Assembly (NCBI GenBank): GCA_010365205.1
Contig: JAAFGU010000122.1
Coordinates: forward strand, 1-7,127
Reading direction: 5' to 3'
DNA length: 7,127 bases
Source of the DNA: Aromatoleum sp.
Lineage (GTDB): Bacteria > Pseudomonadota > Gammaproteobacteria > Burkholderiales > Casimicrobiaceae
How positions within the stretch are numbered: the first letter of the stretch is position 1; the number at the start of each line of letters is the position of its first letter. A model generated the notes under the pieces. It did no database searches. It worked only from the letters and a program-made list of their open reading frames with translations, and had not been told where the DNA came from. This document shows positions 6,106 to 7,127 of the stretch, one piece after another. A program made the translations under genes and the position numbers.

Positions 6106-6614
6106 ATGCCCTCCGGCGCAACCGGTTCAGTCGCCCGATGGCGTGCCTGGCGCTCGCCGCATGGGCCGTGGCGGTCGCGCCGCCGGCACGGGCCGTCAAT
6201 TGCACGGGCACCACGACGGCGGCGGATTTCGGTTCCTATGATGTGTTCGCCGCCGCTGCGGACACCACCACCGGCACGATCGTGGTGACGTGCGCGAAGG
6301 AAGTCGGCGACCCAGCCAGCGTGTCGGTGAGCTACACGATCGGAGCCGCGACCGGATCTAGCAACAGCTACGCCACGCGGACAATGAAGAACGGGACGAA
6401 TTCGCTCACGTACAACGTCTATACGAACGCGAATTTTACGAGAATCTGGGGCGACGGCTCGAGTCCGACGTTTCTCTACTCGGGATCGTTCAGCCTGACC
6501 AGCGCCGCCCCCAGCAAGAACCGTACGCACACGACGTTCGGCCGCGCTCCCGCACTGCAGGACGTCGCGGTGGGAACCTACAACGACAACCTGCTGATCA
6601 CCATCACATTCTGA
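6102..6614 (+). CDS. short SCPU-domain subunit, probable pilus tip
   Basis: 170-residue secreted protein with a single SCPU domain. The ATG at 6102 shares ATGA with the usher stop, indicating translational coupling. A signal peptide (basic NALRRNRFSR, core ACLALAAWAVAVA) is cleaved after PARA at residue 31. The mature chain starts VNCTG, so Cys34 is only its third residue; there is no N-terminal donor strand of the kind seen in the pilin encoded by the first gene. Recognisable family elements are FGSYDVF (43-49), IVVTC with Cys64 (the disulfide partner), the SLTYNVYTNANFTRIWGDG block, and TTFGRAP...VGTYNDNLLITITF at the end. A subunit without donor strand can only cap the fibre, so it is likely the tip, in the position CsuE holds in Acinetobacter. 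CsuE-like tips are about twice as long, with an extra adhesin domain that is absent here. Whether this domain binds a surface is unknown. Confidence 0.88.
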   Translation: MNALRRNRFSRPMACLALAAWAVAVAPPARAVNCTGTTTAADFGSYDVFAAAADTTTGTIVVTCAKEVGDPASVSVSYTIGAATGSSNSYATRTMKNGTNSLTYNVYTNANFTRIWGDGSSPTFLYSGSFSLTSAAPSKNRTHTTFGRAPALQDVAVGTYNDNLLITITF

Positions 6615-6625
6615 CACTGCGGGAT

Positions 6626-7126
6626 TCAGAGCGGGCGCACCGACACCGCGAGCGGCCACGGGTAGCTACCGGCCCTGATGTTGCCGTCGAGCTGGAAGCG
6701 GTAGCTGAGGCTGGTGGCGACGCCGTGGCCCACGGCGCCGCGGGCGACGAGCGTTCCACCGTCGGGACCGAGTTCACTGCGCCCGGAGGCCGACGTCACC
6801 TGGACCGACGTGAACAGAGGCAGCCGCGCATGGAAGTCCAGCATGTAGCCGACGCGGCTCGACGTCCGGATCGCGAGCCGCGACGCCGCCGGCACGTCGA
6901 CATAGCCTCGCGCGATGTCCACGGCCGTCAACAGCAATTCCGGCGCCTGGTGCTCCACCTGCAACACCGCCACCGGCAGAACGAAGGCGCTGACGCCGAG
7001 CTCGGCGCGGGCGGCGGCCTCGGCGTCGCACGAGTCGGTCGCCGCGACCGCGACGACGGTCGCGAATGCCGACAGCGCGATCCAGCGCTGGAGCCACAGC
7101 GCGCGCCGGACGTAACGCGGTGCCAC
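6626..7126 (-). CDS. secreted protein of unknown function, possibly beta-sandwich; 5' end at window edge
   Basis: 166 residues read from a GTG that lies one base from the window edge; the true start may be this GTG or further out, since no ribosome binding site can be seen. The N-terminus (RRALWLQRW, then IALSAFATVVAVAA) looks like a signal peptide, cleaved somewhere before residue 40. The rest alternates polar and hydrophobic residues like a beta-sandwich: AELGVSAFVLPVAVLQVEHQ, a GYVDVPAASRLAIRTSS stretch, GYMLDFHARLPLFTSVQV, LSYRFQL, and a C-terminal strand GSYPWPLAVSVRPL. I do not recognise a named family. The closing 'G.YPWPL.V.V' strand recalls pilin and pilus-associated proteins, and the gene sits only 11 bases from the convergent end of the pilus operon, so a link to the pilus is plausible but unproven. 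A single cysteine (Cys33) lies near the likely cleavage region, without a clear lipobox. Confidence 0.7.
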   Translation of the reverse strand: MAPRYVRRALWLQRWIALSAFATVVAVAATDSCDAEAAARAELGVSAFVLPVAVLQVEHQAPELLLTAVDIARGYVDVPAASRLAIRTSSRVGYMLDFHARLPLFTSVQVTSASGRSELGPDGGTLVARGAVGHGVATSLSYRFQLDGNIRAGSYPWPLAVSVRPL

Positions 7127-7127
7127 A

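Overview
The window is GC-rich (about two thirds G+C by eye) Gram-negative DNA. The RppH sequence and the overall codon style suggest a betaproteobacterium; genus cannot be told. It holds ordinary chromosomal genes on the left, a decayed protease gene, and a small archaic (Csu-type) chaperone-usher pilus operon on the right.

Left part (1-1266): a GC-rich leader, a five-helix Yip1-family inner-membrane protein (100-660, +), and a convergent rppH gene for the RNA 5'-pyrophosphohydrolase (703-1266, -), with a small hairpin between the two stops. Middle (about 1430-1890, -): remnants of an HtrA/trypsin-like serine protease, recognisable by LQTDAALNPGDSGG and flanking matches. It is split between frames, carries a stop, and lacks the His/Asp catalytic segment and any recognisable PDZ domain.

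Right part (2023-6614, +): a textbook-quality sigma-54 (RpoN) -24/-12 promoter is followed by a leader of about 130 nt and four genes: a major pilin with a spore coat U (SCPU) domain (2182-2736, apparently starting at CTG), a periplasmic PapD-like chaperone (3039-3776), an outer-membrane usher (3736-6105), and a second, short SCPU subunit (6102-6614). The pilin is separated from the chaperone by 302 nt holding two GC-rich hairpins right after the pilin stop. The last three genes are tightly packed (41-nt and 4-nt overlaps). The expected working model is export by Sec, subunit capture by the chaperone, polymerisation through the usher by donor-strand exchange, and the last gene product sitting at the tip. 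The last subunit has no N-terminal donor strand, which fits a tip position, but also no separate adhesin domain.

At the right edge (6626-7126, -) a convergent gene encodes a secreted, probably all-beta protein of unknown function that may begin at or beyond the window edge. The most interesting observations are the RpoN promoter of the pilus operon, the CTG start of the pilin, the minimal four-gene layout with a one-domain terminal subunit, and the hairpins behind the pilin gene.
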